This document shows positions 1 to 10,088 of a stretch of 64,000 nt of DNA, piece by piece. Where the stretch lies: positions 62,001 through 126,000 of the forward strand of contig NZ_PNXY01000009.1 of assembly GCF_002879865.1 (NCBI RefSeq). Direction: 5' to 3'. The stretch comes from Paraburkholderia rhynchosiae (lineage in GTDB: Bacteria > Pseudomonadota > Gammaproteobacteria > Burkholderiales > Burkholderiaceae). A program made the position numbers and the translations under genes. Every line of letters starts with the position of its first letter. The first letter of the stretch is position 1. Under the pieces are notes generated by a model. That model saw only the letters and a list, made by a program, of their open reading frames with translations. It did no database searches and was not told the origin of the DNA.

Positions 1-1
1 C

Positions 2-3000
2 GTGCCGGTCGACCACACCATGCCGATTTCGCCGACCGTCAAGGCGAGCGAGCCGCTGATCCGCCAGATCTTCATCGGCCGCGGCAAGGACATCATGGTG
101 ACCGACGCGCTCGAGCGGAAGCTGTACGTGATCCGCAAGACCGCGAGCCACCGCATCCAGGCGCTGAAACTGAAGCACGGCAAGGAATACTTCGTGCCGT
201 CGATGTCGGCGCGCACCGTCGTCTACAAGGGCCTGCTGCTGGCCGGCCAGGTCGGCGTGTACTACCGCGACCTGCAGGACGAGCGCACGGTTTCCGCGCT
301 CGCGCTCGTGCACCAGCGTTTCTCGACCAACACGTTCCCGGCGTGGGAATTGGCTCACCCGTACCGGATGATCGCCCACAACGGCGAAATCAACACGGTG
401 AAGGGCAACGTCAACTGGCTGAATGCCCGTACCGGCGCAATCGCGTCGCACGTGCTCGGCGACGACCTCCCGAAGCTGTGGCCGCTGATCTATCCGGGCC
501 AATCGGACACCGCCTCGTTCGACAACTGTCTCGAGCTGCTCGTGATGGCCGGCTACCCGCTCGTCCACGCAATGATGATGATGATCCCGGAAGCCTGGGA
601 GCAGCACACGCTGATGGACGACAACCGTCGCGCGTTCTACGAATACCACGCCGCGATGATGGAACCGTGGGACGGCCCCGCCGCGATCGCGTTCACCGAC
701 GGCCGCCAGATCGGCGCGACGCTCGACCGTAACGGCCTGCGCCCGGCGCGCTACATCGTCACGGACGACGACCTCGTCATCATGGCGTCGGAAGCCGGCA
801 CGCTGCCTATCCCCGAGTCGAAGATCGTCAAGAAGTGGCGTCTGCAGCCGGGCAAGATGTTCCTGATCGACATGGAACACGGCCGCATCATCGACGACAA
901 GGAACTGAAGGACAATCTCGCGAACGCCAAGCCGTACAAGAGCTGGATTGACGCTGTGCGCATCAAGCTCGACGAAATCGAGCCGAAGGCCGAAGACGTC
1001 GCGACCGAACGCCGCGAAGCCGCTGCACTGCTGGACCGTCAGCAGGCGTTCGGCTATACGCAGGAAGACCTCAAGTTCCTGATGGCGCCAATGGCGCAAG
1101 CCGGCGAAGAAGCCGTCGGCTCGATGGGCAACGACTCGCCGCTCGCGGTCATGTCCAACAAGAACAAGACGCTCTATCACTACTTCAAGCAACTGTTCGC
1201 GCAAGTCACGAACCCGCCGATCGACCCGATCCGCGAAAACATGGTGATGTCGCTGGTGTCGTTCGTCGGTCCGAAGCCGAACCTGCTGGACACGAACAAC
1301 ATCAACCCGCCGATGCGCCTCGAAGTGTCGCAGCCCGTGCTCGACTTCAAGGACATCGCGAAGATCCGCGCGATCGATCAGTACACGGGCGGCAAGTTCA
1401 GCTCATACGAACTGAACATCTGCTATCCGGTCGCATGGGGCAAGGAAGGCATCGAAGCGCGCCTTGCGTCGCTGTGCGCGGAAGCCGTCGATGCAGTCAA
1501 GTCCGGCTACAACATGCTGATCGTGTCGGATCGCAAGACGGACCGCGACAACGTCGCGATTCCGGCGCTGCTCGCCACCGCCGCGATCCACACGCACCTC
1601 GTCCAGCAAGGTCTGCGCACAAGCACGGGTCTGGTCGTCGAAACCGGCTCGGCGCGTGAAACGCACCACTTCGCGCTGCTCGCGGGCTACGGCGCGGAAG
1701 CCGTGCACCCGTACCTCGCAATGGAAACGCTTGGCCAGCTCGCAGCCGGCCTGAAGGGCGACCTGTCGCCGGAGAAGGCCGTCTACAACTTCACGAAGGC
1801 GGTCGGCAAGGGTCTGCAGAAAGTCATGTCCAAGATGGGCATTTCGACCTACATGTCGTACACCGGCGCGCAGATTTTCGAAGCGGTCGGCCTCGCTGAA
1901 GACCTCGTGCAGAAGTACTTCAAGGGCACCTCGTCGAAGGTTGGCGGCATTGGTCTGTTCGACGTCGCGGAAGAAGCGATCCGTCTGCACCGCGACGCGT
2001 TCGGCGACAACCCGGTTCTCGCGAACATGCTCGACGCGGGCGGCGAGTACGCCTACCGCGTGCGTGGCGAAGAACACATGTGGACGCCGGATGCGATCGC
2101 CAAGCTGCAGCACTCGGCGCGCAGCAATTCGTATCAGACGTACAAGGAATACGCGCATCTGATCAACGACCAGACCAAGCGTCACATGACATTCCGTGGT
2201 CTGTTCGAATTCAAGCTCGACCCGACCAAGGCGATACCGCTCGACGAAGTCGAATCGGCGAAGGACATCGTCAAGCGTTTTGCCACCGGCGCCATGTCGC
2301 TCGGCTCGATCAGCACGGAAGCGCACGCTACGCTGGCTGTCGCGATGAACCGCATCGGCGGCAAGTCGAACACGGGCGAAGGCGGCGAGGACGAAAACCG
2401 CTATCGCAACGAACTGCGTGGCATTCCGATCAAGAACGGCGACACGATGAAGTCCGTGATCGGCGACGAAGTGATCGTCGATATTCCGTTGAAGGACGGC
2501 GATTCGCTGCGCTCGAAGATCAAGCAGGTGGCGTCGGGCCGTTTCGGCGTGACGGCGGAATACCTCGCCTCGGCCGATCAGATCCAGATCAAGATGGCGC
2601 AAGGCGCGAAGCCGGGCGAAGGCGGCCAGTTGCCGGGTCACAAGGTTTCCGAATACATCGGCAAGCTGCGTTACTCGGTGCCGGGCGTCGGTCTCATTTC
2701 GCCGCCGCCGCACCACGACATCTACTCGATCGAAGATCTGGCGCAGCTCATTCACGACCTGAAGAACGCGAACCCGGCGGCCAGCGTGTCGGTGAAGCTG
2801 GTGTCGGAGTCGGGCGTCGGCACGGTTGCCGCGGGCGTCGCCAAGGCGAAGGCCGATCACGTCGTGATCGCGGGCCACGACGGCGGCACGGGCGCGTCGC
2901 CGCTGTCGTCGGTCAAACATGCGGGCACTCCGTGGGAACTGGGTCTCGCCGAAACGCAGCAAACGCTGGTGCTGAACCATTTGCGCGGCCGTATCCGCGT

Positions 3001-4300
3001 GCAGGCCGACGGTCAGATGAAGACCGGCCGCGACGTCGTGATCGGCGCGCTGCTCGGCGCGGACGAGTTCGGCTTTGCGACGGCGCCGCTCGTCGTCGAA
3101 GGCTGCATCATGATGCGCAAGTGCCACCTGAACACCTGCCCGGTCGGCGTCGCAACGCAAGACCCGGTGCTACGTGCGAAGTTCCAGGGGCAGCCGGAAC
3201 ATGTCGTGAACTTCTTCTTCTTCGTCGCGGAAGAAGCGCGCGAAATCATGGCGCAACTCGGTATCCGCAAGTTCGACGACCTGATCGGTCACGCCGAACT
3301 GCTCGACATGAAGAAGGGCATCGAGCACTGGAAGGCGAAGGGTCTCGATTTCTCGCGCGTGTTCTATCTGCCGCAAGTGGCGGCTGAAGTCGCGCGCAAG
3401 CACGTCGACGTTCAGGACCACGGTCTGGACCGCGCGCTCGACCACACGCTGATTGAAAAGGCGAAGGCGGCCATCGAGAAGGGCGAGCACGTCTCGTTCA
3501 TCCAGCCGGTGCGCAACGTGAACCGTACGGTTGGCGCAATGCTCTCGGGCATGATCGCGAAGAAGTACGGCCACGACGGCCTGCCCGACGACGCAATCCA
3601 TATCCAGTTGAAGGGCACGGCGGGCCAGAGCTTCGGCGCTTTCCTCGCGAAGGGCATCACACTGGATCTGGTAGGCGACGGCAACGACTACGTCGGCAAG
3701 GGTTTGTCGGGCGGCCGCATCATCATCCGTCCCACGAACGATTTCCGCGGCAAGTCGGAAGAGAACATCATTTGCGGCAATACGGTGATGTATGGCGCGA
3801 TCGAAGGCGAAGCGTTCTTCCGCGGCGTGGCGGGCGAGCGTTTCTGCGTGCGTAACTCGGGTGCGACGGCGGTTGTGGAAGGCACGGGGGACCACGGTTG
3901 CGAATACATGACGGGCGGCACGGTCGTCGTGCTCGGCGAAACGGGCCGTAACTTCGCGGCCGGCATGTCGGGCGGCGTCGCCTACGTGTACGACCCGGAC
4001 AACATGTTCGCGGGCAAGTGCAACAAGTCGATGGTCGCGCTCGATCCGGTCCTGCAACAGGCCGAACAGGAGCGCACGGTCGACAAGGGTCTGTGGCACG
4101 CCGGCGCTACCGACGAAGCGCTGCTCAAGGGACTCATCGAGCGTCACTTCCAGTTCACGGGCTCGCCGCGTGCAAAAGCGCTGCTCGAAAACTGGGATGC
4201 GTCGCGCCGTCAATTCGTGAAGGTGTTCCCGACCGAATACAAGCGCGCGCTGGGCGAAATGGCAGCGAAGAAGGCGAACAAGGAAGTGCTCGCCGCTTGA
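2..4300 (+). CDS. gltB: Glutamate synthase (NADPH) large subunit, 5' end outside window
   Basis: Large subunit of glutamate synthase, which moves the amide nitrogen of glutamine to 2-oxoglutarate. The visible 1432 residues run to the natural stop; the family is about 1500-1570 residues long, so roughly the first 100-140 residues, including the N-terminal nucleophile cysteine, lie before the window. The rest of the class II amidotransferase domain is present (the [12 protein letters not shown] and HNGEINT motifs near residues 100-135), followed by the central and FMN domains. The 3Fe-4S cysteines are at visible residues 1035, 1041 and 1046 ([16 protein letters not shown]), and the glycine-rich C-terminal GXGXG domain follows. 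The GTG at position 2 is only the first possible codon in the window and is not the true start. gltD follows 130 bases downstream on the same strand, the usual arrangement. Confidence 0.97.
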   Translation: MPVDHTMPISPTVKASEPLIRQIFIGRGKDIMVTDALERKLYVIRKTASHRIQALKLKHGKEYFVPSMSARTVVYKGLLLAGQVGVYYRDLQDERTVSALALVHQRFSTNTFPAWELAHPYRMIAHNGEINTVKGNVNWLNARTGAIASHVLGDDLPKLWPLIYPGQSDTASFDNCLELLVMAGYPLVHAMMMMIPEAWEQHTLMDDNRRAFYEYHAAMMEPWDGPAAIAFTDGRQIGATLDRNGLRPARYIVTDDDLVIMASEAGTLPIPESKIVKKWRLQPGKMFLIDMEHGRIIDDKELKDNLANAKPYKSWIDAVRIKLDEIEPKAEDVATERREAAALLDRQQAFGYTQEDLKFLMAPMAQAGEEAVGSMGNDSPLAVMSNKNKTLYHYFKQLFAQVTNPPIDPIRENMVMSLVSFVGPKPNLLDTNNINPPMRLEVSQPVLDFKDIAKIRAIDQYTGGKFSSYELNICYPVAWGKEGIEARLASLCAEAVDAVKSGYNMLIVSDRKTDRDNVAIPALLATAAIHTHLVQQGLRTSTGLVVETGSARETHHFALLAGYGAEAVHPYLAMETLGQLAAGLKGDLSPEKAVYNFTKAVGKGLQKVMSKMGISTYMSYTGAQIFEAVGLAEDLVQKYFKGTSSKVGGIGLFDVAEEAIRLHRDAFGDNPVLANMLDAGGEYAYRVRGEEHMWTPDAIAKLQHSARSNSYQTYKEYAHLINDQTKRHMTFRGLFEFKLDPTKAIPLDEVESAKDIVKRFATGAMSLGSISTEAHATLAVAMNRIGGKSNTGEGGEDENRYRNELRGIPIKNGDTMKSVIGDEVIVDIPLKDGDSLRSKIKQVASGRFGVTAEYLASADQIQIKMAQGAKPGEGGQLPGHKVSEYIGKLRYSVPGVGLISPPPHHDIYSIEDLAQLIHDLKNANPAASVSVKLVSESGVGTVAAGVAKAKADHVVIAGHDGGTGASPLSSVKHAGTPWELGLAETQQTLVLNHLRGRIRVQADGQMKTGRDVVIGALLGADEFGFATAPLVVEGCIMMRKCHLNTCPVGVATQDPVLRAKFQGQPEHVVNFFFFVAEEAREIMAQLGIRKFDDLIGHAELLDMKKGIEHWKAKGLDFSRVFYLPQVAAEVARKHVDVQDHGLDRALDHTLIEKAKAAIEKGEHVSFIQPVRNVNRTVGAMLSGMIAKKYGHDGLPDDAIHIQLKGTAGQSFGAFLAKGITLDLVGDGNDYVGKGLSGGRIIIRPTNDFRGKSEENIICGNTVMYGAIEGEAFFRGVAGERFCVRNSGATAVVEGTGDHGCEYMTGGTVVVLGETGRNFAAGMSGGVAYVYDPDNMFAGKCNKSMVALDPVLQQAEQERTVDKGLWHAGATDEALLKGLIERHFQFTGSPRAKALLENWDASRRQFVKVFPTEYKRALGEMAAKKANKEVLAA

Positions 4301-4430
4301 TTGCTGACTGTTCACCGACTGTTCCGCACAGAAGACGTCACCTTTAGCCGTACCCGCCGCCTGCGACCGTTCAACGGTGCGACGCGGCGGGACCAGATCA
4401 CCCCTAGATACAGATAGAGAAGAGAACCAC

Positions 4431-5900
4431 ATGGGCAAGGCAACCGGTTTTCTCGAGTTCGAGCGCCGCCACGAGGCGTACGAAGCTCCGCTCACGCGTG
4501 TGAAGCACTACAAGGAATTCGTCGCGGCACTCACCGACGACGAAGCGAAGATTCAAGGCGCACGTTGCATGGATTGCGGCATTCCGTTCTGCAACAACGG
4601 CTGCCCGGTGAACAACATCATTCCGGACTTCAACGACCTGGTGTTCCATCAGGACTGGAAGAACGCGATCGAAGTGCTGCACTCCACGAACAACTTCCCG
4701 GAGTTCACGGGCCGAATCTGCCCGGCGCCGTGCGAAGCGGCGTGCACGCTCGGCATCAACGACGATCCGGTCGGCATCAAGTCGATCGAACACGCGATTA
4801 TCGACAAGGCATGGGCCGAAGGCTGGGTTGCGCCGCAGCCGCCGAAGCACAAGACCGGCAAGAAGGTGGCAGTTGTTGGTTCGGGCCCCGCGGGTCTGGC
4901 GGTCGCGCAACAGTTAGCGCGCGCGGGGCACGATGTCACCGTGTTCGAAAAGAACGACCGCGTCGGCGGCTTGCTGCGTTACGGCATTCCCGACTTCAAG
5001 CTGGAAAAGTGGCTGATCGATCGCCGCATGCGCCAGATGGAAGCCGAAGGCGTGACGTTCCGCGCGAACGTGTTCGTCGGCAAGGCCGATTCGCTGCCGC
5101 CGTATATCGGCAACACGGCAAAGGAAAGCATTACGCCGGCTGAACTGAATGAGCAGTTCGACGCGGTCGTGATCGCGGGCGGTTCGGAAACGCCGCGCGA
5201 TCTGCCGGTGCCCGGCCGTGAGCTCGAAGGTATCCATTACGCGATGGAATTCCTGCCGCAGCAGAACAAGGTCAATGCTGGCGACAAGGTCGCGAACCAG
5301 CTGCTCGCGAAGGGCAAGCACGTGATCGTGATCGGCGGCGGCGATACGGGTTCAGACTGCGTGGGCACGTCCAACCGTCACGGCGCGAAGAGCGTGACGC
5401 AATTCGAACTGCTGCCCCAACCGCCGGAAGAAGAGAACAAGCCGCTCGTGTGGCCGTACTGGCCGATCAAGCTGCGCACGTCGTCGTCGCATGATGAAGG
5501 CTGTTCGCGCGATTGGGCGGTGGCGACCAAGCGTCTGGAAGGCAAGAACGGCAAGGTCGAGAAGCTGATTGCGGCGCGCGTCGAATGGAAGGACGGCAAG
5601 ATGCAGGAAGTGCCGGGCTCGGAATTCGAAATGAAGGCTGACCTCGTGCTGCTCGCGATGGGCTTCACGCAACCTGTGTCGCCGGTGCTCGAAGCGTTCG
5701 GCGTCGACAAGGATGCGCGCGGCAATGTGCGTGCATCGACCGAAGGCGACAAGGCGTACTACACGTCGGTGGACAAGGTGTTCACCGCAGGCGACATGCG
5801 CCGTGGCCAGTCGCTCGTGGTATGGGCGATCCGGGAAGGCCGTCAATGCGCGCGTTCGGTCGACGCGTTCCTGATGGGTCATTCGGAACTGCCGCGGTAG
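4431..5900 (+). CDS. gltD: Glutamate synthase small subunit
   Basis: Small (beta) subunit of glutamate synthase, 489 residues. It takes electrons from NADPH through FAD and passes them by iron-sulfur centres to GltB. The N-terminal cysteine cluster is at residues 46, 49, 54 and 58 ([13 protein letters not shown]), with a second set in [11 protein letters not shown]. The first dinucleotide fold is [15 protein letters not shown] near residue 147, and a second glycine-rich fold is [13 protein letters not shown]. The start ATG at 4431 is chosen because [13 protein letters not shown] matches the family N-terminus; reading upstream to 4377 adds residues unlike the family. A hairpin with a T-tract about 130 bases after the stop probably ends the gltBD transcript. 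Confidence 0.96.
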   Translation: MGKATGFLEFERRHEAYEAPLTRVKHYKEFVAALTDDEAKIQGARCMDCGIPFCNNGCPVNNIIPDFNDLVFHQDWKNAIEVLHSTNNFPEFTGRICPAPCEAACTLGINDDPVGIKSIEHAIIDKAWAEGWVAPQPPKHKTGKKVAVVGSGPAGLAVAQQLARAGHDVTVFEKNDRVGGLLRYGIPDFKLEKWLIDRRMRQMEAEGVTFRANVFVGKADSLPPYIGNTAKESITPAELNEQFDAVVIAGGSETPRDLPVPGRELEGIHYAMEFLPQQNKVNAGDKVANQLLAKGKHVIVIGGGDTGSDCVGTSNRHGAKSVTQFELLPQPPEEENKPLVWPYWPIKLRTSSSHDEGCSRDWAVATKRLEGKNGKVEKLIAARVEWKDGKMQEVPGSEFEMKADLVLLAMGFTQPVSPVLEAFGVDKDARGNVRASTEGDKAYYTSVDKVFTAGDMRRGQSLVVWAIREGRQCARSVDAFLMGHSELPR

Positions 5901-6030
5901 ACGTCTCTGTCCGGTTTTTGCGGCCGTTTGCAGTGATGCGGAAACCGGCGAATGCTCGCAGGAAGAGGTGGAGACGACGATGTGCCTCGTAAGCGGCGCA
6001 TCAGGCGGTATATCAAAGCGGTAAAAAACG

Positions 6031-6066
6031 AAGCCGGGCTCCTGAGAGGGTGACCCGGCTTTTTCA
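6031..6066 (+). terminator. Rho-independent terminator after gltD
   Basis: A 7-bp stem, AGCCGGG at 6032-6038 paired with CCCGGCT at 6054-6060, is followed at once by TTTTT. It sits about 130 bases after the gltD stop and reads in the gltBD direction. Confidence 0.8.
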
Positions 6067-6094
6067 TGTCGGTTTTAAACGTCGCCTCGTAATG

Positions 6095-6265
6095 TCATTT
6101 GCGATAGCGCGCCAACGTCAGCCCTTCGAGATCGATCTCCGGTTTGCGCTGTGTGATCAGATCCGCGACCACACGCGCTGACCCCATCGACATCGCCCAG
6201 CCGGTCGAACCGTGGCCACGATTCAGCCGCAGATTGCCGATGCCCGAGGGTCCAAGCAACGGCGC
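6095..6265 (-). pseudogene. C-terminal remnant of a DadA-like D-amino-acid dehydrogenase
   Basis: On the minus strand, about 55 codons ending at the TGA at 6097-6095 read as the C-terminal end of the DadA/glycine-oxidase-type FAD amino-acid dehydrogenases. The visible run starts with APLLGPSGIGNLRLN, continues GHGSTGWAMSMGSARVV and ends in LTLARYRK. The N-terminal FAD fold and most of the enzyme (normally about 410-430 residues) are absent. The frame stays open upstream to about 6381, but the residues before APLLG do not look like the family. This fits a deletion that left only the 3' end of the gene. The assignment rests on the conserved GHGxxGWxM motif and the RY ending. Confidence 0.7.
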
Positions 6266-6422
6266 GCCGAAAGGGGAAGGTTCCGAAAGCCATTTCTTAC
6301 CAACTACTACGCGGTAACCCCAAAAATATCGAACACCGTTAAACTGCGCGCGCAGCGCATCGGCTGCACCATCGGCTGCACATTATCTACTCACGCGCGC
6401 GCCCGCCATCTCTATACGTCTA

Positions 6423-7367
6423 ATGCCCGTCACCGCGAAAACCTGCCCGGTTCCTCCCCGCCATTTTGCCTTCACGACCGTGCGTGCGAGCCAGCTTGCG
6501 GCATGCCCGTCGCGCCGCATGTTCCTCAAGCGCTCCGCCAGCGTTCTGCTCGTGTCCGGCATGAGCAGCTCCCTGCTTTCAGCGTGCGGCGGCGGCAACC
6601 TGGGCAATGAGCAGGGTGAGACGCCGCGGCTGGCGTCGGTGGACAATTTCCGCGATATCGCGGGCGCTGCCGCCGGCTATCCGACAGTCGACGGCAAACA
6701 GATGCGCCGCGGCGCATTCTTCCGCGCGAACGTGCTGACGCTCAGCGTGGCCGATCAGACAGCCATGGAGATGCTTGGCATTGCCGCTGTCTACGATCTG
6801 CGCACGCCCGCCGAGGTAGAGCGAAGCGCCGACATCCTGCCTCGCGGCGCAGTTTCGCAGACGCTGAATGTTCTCGGCGTCCGCGACTTCGTTGCGCCGG
6901 TTTTCGATTCCGTCGGCACCGCCGTAGCTTTCATGGAGTCGCAGGCGCGCGGCTACGTGACCGGCGCGGCACAGAGGGAGAGCCTTGGCACACTGCTGCG
7001 TCAGCTCGCCGACGGTCCAGCCGCGCAACTCATCCATTCGAACGCAGGTAAGGATCGCGCCGGCTGGGTGGCGGCGCTTCTGCAAAGTATTGCGAACGTC
7101 CCGCTCGACGTCATCATGCAGGACTATCTGTTGAGCAACGTCTACCGCGCGCAGACGATCCAGTCGCAGAGGGAAACCTTGCGCGCGCAGGACGGCGACG
7201 CGCTGGCCGCGATCCAGGAGCCGTTGCTCGGCGTTCAGGAAAGCTTTCTGCAGGCGGGGTTCGACCAGGTGCAGGCGAGCTACGGCACGATGACGCGCTA
7301 CCTGACGCAAGGCCTGGGCGTGTCCGAATCGACCATCGACAGCTTGCGCAGCCGTCTCGTGATGTGA
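6423..7367 (+). CDS. Tat-type lipoprotein of the tyrosine phosphatase family lacking the catalytic cysteine
   Basis: A 314-residue protein related to the Y_phosphatase3-type protein tyrosine phosphatases. The N-terminal NFRDIAG and RRGAFFRAN motifs, the DLRTPAEVE stretch and the GKDRAGW loop are all present. The phosphatase loop HCxAGKDR reads HSNAGKDR here, with Ser206 (codon TCG at 7038-7040) where the family has its nucleophile cysteine. The N-terminus carries a near-perfect twin-arginine signal, SRRMFLKR (residues 30-37), and a lipobox LLSAC with Cys55, so the product is probably a Tat-exported lipoprotein. The ATG at 6423 is kept because the start must lie before the twin arginines; another start between 6423 and 6510 is possible. 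Activity as a phosphatase is doubtful, and binding or scaffolding is an inference. Confidence 0.8.
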   Translation: MPVTAKTCPVPPRHFAFTTVRASQLAACPSRRMFLKRSASVLLVSGMSSSLLSACGGGNLGNEQGETPRLASVDNFRDIAGAAAGYPTVDGKQMRRGAFFRANVLTLSVADQTAMEMLGIAAVYDLRTPAEVERSADILPRGAVSQTLNVLGVRDFVAPVFDSVGTAVAFMESQARGYVTGAAQRESLGTLLRQLADGPAAQLIHSNAGKDRAGWVAALLQSIANVPLDVIMQDYLLSNVYRAQTIQSQRETLRAQDGDALAAIQEPLLGVQESFLQAGFDQVQASYGTMTRYLTQGLGVSESTIDSLRSRLVM

Positions 7368-7455
7368 ATGCGCGCTGGACGCAGCACGGTCCAGAGCGCG
7401 GCAAAAAAAACGCGGGCCGAAAAACGCGGCCCAAAAAAGCGGACCAAAAACGCGG

Positions 7456-7489
7456 GCAAAAAAAATCCGCCCCGGATAAAGCGGGCGGA
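7456..7489 (-). terminator. Terminator of the sensor kinase/regulator operon
   Basis: Read on the minus strand, TCCGCCC (7489-7483) pairs with GGGCGGA (7472-7466) and is followed by a run of T. A second weaker hairpin, GGGCCG/CGGCCC with a T-tract, lies at about 7405-7432. Both fall between the convergent phosphatase-like and kinase genes. Confidence 0.75.
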
Positions 7490-7619
7490 CTGAGAAGGGC
7501 GGCATCGAGGTTGCCGGGGCCAACTATAAAGCCGCCGGCCACGCAATAGCCGATTCAGTAAGGCTGGGTAAGCTATGCGCCGCGCCGCGCCGCTCCTTCG
7601 CGCTCCGGGAGGCAGCGTT

Positions 7620-8915
7620 TCATACCGACGCCGGTGCGACCGGCAACTCGATACACACTTCCAGGCCGCCTTGAGCGTGATTGCGCACGTGGCAATGTCC
7701 GCCGCGATCGTGGGCGAGCCGCGCGACGATTGCGAGCCCAAGGCCGCAATGGCCTTCGCCGCCGCGCGCCGCATCGAGCCGCACGAAGGGTTTCATCGCA
7801 GCGGCGATACGATCGTCCGCAATACCCGCGCCGTGGTCGCGCACGCTGATGACCCAATGCCCGTCGTTGCGCGAGGTCGAGATATCGACGGGCGCCGCGC
7901 CATGTTCCAACGCGTTATCGACGAGGTTCGTCACCAGCCGGTCTAGCAGTGTGCGCGGCAATGCGAACGACGGACCCGCGCGCAGATGCAGCGCGAAGAG
8001 CGGTGTTTCGTTAGTGCTGTCGGCGCAGTCGGCGATGCTGTCGGTGGCGGAAAACTGTTCGCGCAGGAACTCATCGACTTCGACCGGCGGCCCCGCGTCG
8101 GCGGATTGGCCGGCGAATTCCAGAAACTGCTGGACGATGTTGGTCAGGGAGTCCACATCGCGAATCAGGCCGGCTCGCTCGCTTTCCGCGACGAGCACGC
8201 TCGCGCGCAACTTCAGCCGCGTGAGCGGCGCTTTCAGGTCGTGCGCGACGCCGGCAAGCATGACGGCCTGGTCGTCGCCGGCTTCGTTCAGGCGCCGCAT
8301 CATGTCATTGAACGAGCTGATCAGATCGCGTAGCTCGCGCGGACCTTGCACCGTGACGGGCTCCGGCCGTCCGCCCGAACCGAACGCTCGCGCGGCGTCG
8401 CCGACACGCGAGAGCGGACGCTGCATCTGCCAGACCGCGAACAGCGAGAGAATCAGCGCGGCGACCAGCATCGAAATGGCTTCGATCAGAAAGCGCGGCG
8501 GCGGCGGAAGATCGACCGGCAGCACGACCCAATTCGACTTGCCGGGAAACAGCACCCACAACTGCGGCGGCCGCAGGTCGTCAACGGCGATGCTGGTGCC
8601 AGGCGGAAGATTGTCATGCAGATGGCGGGTCAACTCGGCGACGAGATGATCAGTCGGCTCGCGCAGATGGACAGTCGGCGGCATGTTCCAGGTCGGAACG
8701 AGATGCACGCGCATGGCGGGCGCGAGCGCGGCGCCCTTGATCGGCTCACCGTTGATGGCCTGCAACACCAGCACAATGCCGCGCGCGAAGCCGTCGATCT
8801 CATGACGCGGCGGCTGCATCACCACCAGTACGAACCAGCCGGCCTGAATCGCGAATAGCACCGCCGTCGACAGCAACGCCATTCTGCCGAATAGCGTGTT
8901 CAGCGGGTTTCTCAT
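7620..8915 (-). CDS. EnvZ-like sensor histidine kinase
   Basis: Membrane sensor kinase of 431 residues. A first membrane helix (about residues 10-33) and a second (about 142-163) enclose a short periplasmic domain of some 105 residues. A HAMP-like linker follows, then the dimerisation and phosphoacceptor helix with His225 in VAHDLKAPLTRLK. The ATP-binding domain has the N box LVDNALEHG, the G1 box DHGAGI and the G2 box GLGLAIV. The sequence is closest in style to the EnvZ/OmpR group. The gene overlaps the 3' end of the regulator gene upstream by 4 bases (ATGA), so the two are co-translated and form a two-component pair. The signal sensed cannot be told from sequence. Confidence 0.92.
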   Translation of the reverse strand: MRNPLNTLFGRMALLSTAVLFAIQAGWFVLVVMQPPRHEIDGFARGIVLVLQAINGEPIKGAALAPAMRVHLVPTWNMPPTVHLREPTDHLVAELTRHLHDNLPPGTSIAVDDLRPPQLWVLFPGKSNWVVLPVDLPPPPRFLIEAISMLVAALILSLFAVWQMQRPLSRVGDAARAFGSGGRPEPVTVQGPRELRDLISSFNDMMRRLNEAGDDQAVMLAGVAHDLKAPLTRLKLRASVLVAESERAGLIRDVDSLTNIVQQFLEFAGQSADAGPPVEVDEFLREQFSATDSIADCADSTNETPLFALHLRAGPSFALPRTLLDRLVTNLVDNALEHGAAPVDISTSRNDGHWVISVRDHGAGIADDRIAAAMKPFVRLDAARGGEGHCGLGLAIVARLAHDRGGHCHVRNHAQGGLEVCIELPVAPASV

Positions 8916-9652
8916 GCGTTCGAGACGGCCTCTTCGGAAAACGGTGTGCCGTCGGCGTCGGGCACGAAGACATAACCCTTGCCGCGCACCGTTTGCACGT
9001 AGCAGGGATTGGACGGATCGTCTTCGATCACACGGCGCAGGCGCCAGATCGGCACGTCGAGGCTGCGGTCGCGGAAGGCGAGGTTGTCGCGGTGCACGAG
9101 GTCGTGAATCAGCACGCGCGACAACACCTTATAAGGATTGTTGACGAAGATCTTCAGGAGCGCGAACTCACTGTCGCGCAGCGGCAGTCTGGAGTCGGCG
9201 CGCGACAGCGAGCGCGTGCCGAAGTCCAGTTCGAACGGGCCGAACTTGTACGGCTTGCGGGCTTCGGGCGCGCTCGTGGTGGATGGGCCGCGACGCCGCA
9301 GAACCGTGTGGATGCGCGCGAGCAGTTCGCGTGGATCAAACGGTTTGGTCAGATAGTCGTCCGCCCCGAGCGAGAGCCCGACGATGCGGTCGGCCACCGT
9401 GCCGCGCGCGGTCACGAAGATCACCGGAATGTCGTCGCCGGCGGCGCGCAGCGCGGTGAGCGCGCGCAGGCCGTCGGTGTTCGGCATCATGATGTCGAGC
9501 ACGACGACCGACGGCCGTTCGCGCTCGAGCCGGCGCTGGAGATAGGTGCCGTCATGCAGCACCGACGCGTCAAAGCCGTTCGACTGCAAGAACTTGCAAA
9601 GCAGATCGCGTACGACCGGATCGTCGTCGACGATAAGGACCTGTGGATTCAT
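8912..9652 (-). CDS. OmpR-family response regulator (first of two paralogues)
   Basis: Response regulator of 246 residues. The receiver domain has the acidic pocket DDD (residues 9-11), phosphoacceptor Asp53 in VLDIMMP, Thr in FVTARG and Lys in LTKPFDP. A winged-helix DNA-binding domain follows, with RSLDVPIWRLRR and YVQTVRGKGYVF. It is the first gene of an operon with the kinase that overlaps its 3' end. A closely related protein of the same length is encoded at 11990-12730. No Shine-Dalgarno sequence is seen before the ATG, and a -10-like hexamer lies only 6 bases upstream, so the transcript may be leaderless. A direct-repeat box is found upstream. Confidence 0.95.
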   Translation of the reverse strand: MNPQVLIVDDDPVVRDLLCKFLQSNGFDASVLHDGTYLQRRLERERPSVVVLDIMMPNTDGLRALTALRAAGDDIPVIFVTARGTVADRIVGLSLGADDYLTKPFDPRELLARIHTVLRRRGPSTTSAPEARKPYKFGPFELDFGTRSLSRADSRLPLRDSEFALLKIFVNNPYKVLSRVLIHDLVHRDNLAFRDRSLDVPIWRLRRVIEDDPSNPCYVQTVRGKGYVFVPDADGTPFSEEAVSNA

Positions 9653-10088
9653 GGCGAAATTCTAGACTGACGCGCGCGACGAGCGGCCGACTGTTTTCTT
9701 ACCAATGCTTACCCGCGACGCGCGAATTCGGTGCACCTACGCGTAAGGCCCGTCACCCAAGGCTCACAGCATATTTCAGCGCTGCCGTATCTGGCAATGC
9801 GGCTGGCATGCGGTCCGGAACGCCGGTCGTGGCGTCGAATTGTTTTCGCATGGAGCGACTATCCGGAAAGAATTCGCGCGCGATGGAAAGTGCTGGAAAT
9901 CGCTGGCAACTGGTCGTAACAACCGCCGAAAAGCGCGCTTTTCTTCGTGCATAGCCCGGGTCGCGGCGGCGCGATGATTCGTCCTGCAATACGTTGCGCC
10001 GCATGCCAACAGAGCCCAATAACCTGAGTTCAACGCAGGCGGCGTGAGACTGAAATCCAGCTAGATCCAGTGCCATGCGAGGCTCACC
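9653..10088. other. Intergenic region between divergent genes
   Basis: 436 bases with the regulator promoter at the left end. On the plus strand, GGAAAG-N4-GGAAAT-N4-GGCAAC at 9885-9910 resembles the box above with a third, weaker half-site. No convincing gene is present. Confidence 0.5.
9659..9713 (-). promoter_or_regulatory. Putative activator box and -10 element of the first OmpR-type gene
   Basis: On the minus strand GGTAAG-CATT-GGTAAG occupies 9713-9698, a direct repeat with a 10-base period as used by OmpR/PhoB-type regulators. TAGAAT at 9664-9659 is a -10-like hexamer, and the start codon begins at 9652. No good -35 hexamer is visible, which suits an activator-dependent promoter. The same layout occurs before the second regulator gene. 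Confidence 0.6.

Larger units (their letters stand above)
5901..6422. other. gltD to phosphatase-like gene interval
   Basis: This 522-base stretch holds the gltD terminator and the dadA-like remnant described separately. Between them and the next gene there is a short tandem duplication of about 12 bases (CATCGGCTGCAC twice, about 6358-6381). I see no intact gene. Confidence 0.6.

Noticed and set aside
1403..3160. Long minus-strand frame of 585 codons inside gltB
   Set aside because: It lies fully inside a certain gene on the other strand; such frames are common in GC-rich DNA and its Arg/His-rich product has no family likeness.
3170..4495. Long minus-strand frame across the gltB end and gltD start
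   Set aside because: Shadow of two confirmed genes; composition (Arg, Val, His) is that of antisense coding.
7364..7549. Small Lys/Arg-rich frame of 61 codons
   Set aside because: It runs through A-rich terminator hairpins; the lysines come from the A-tracts.
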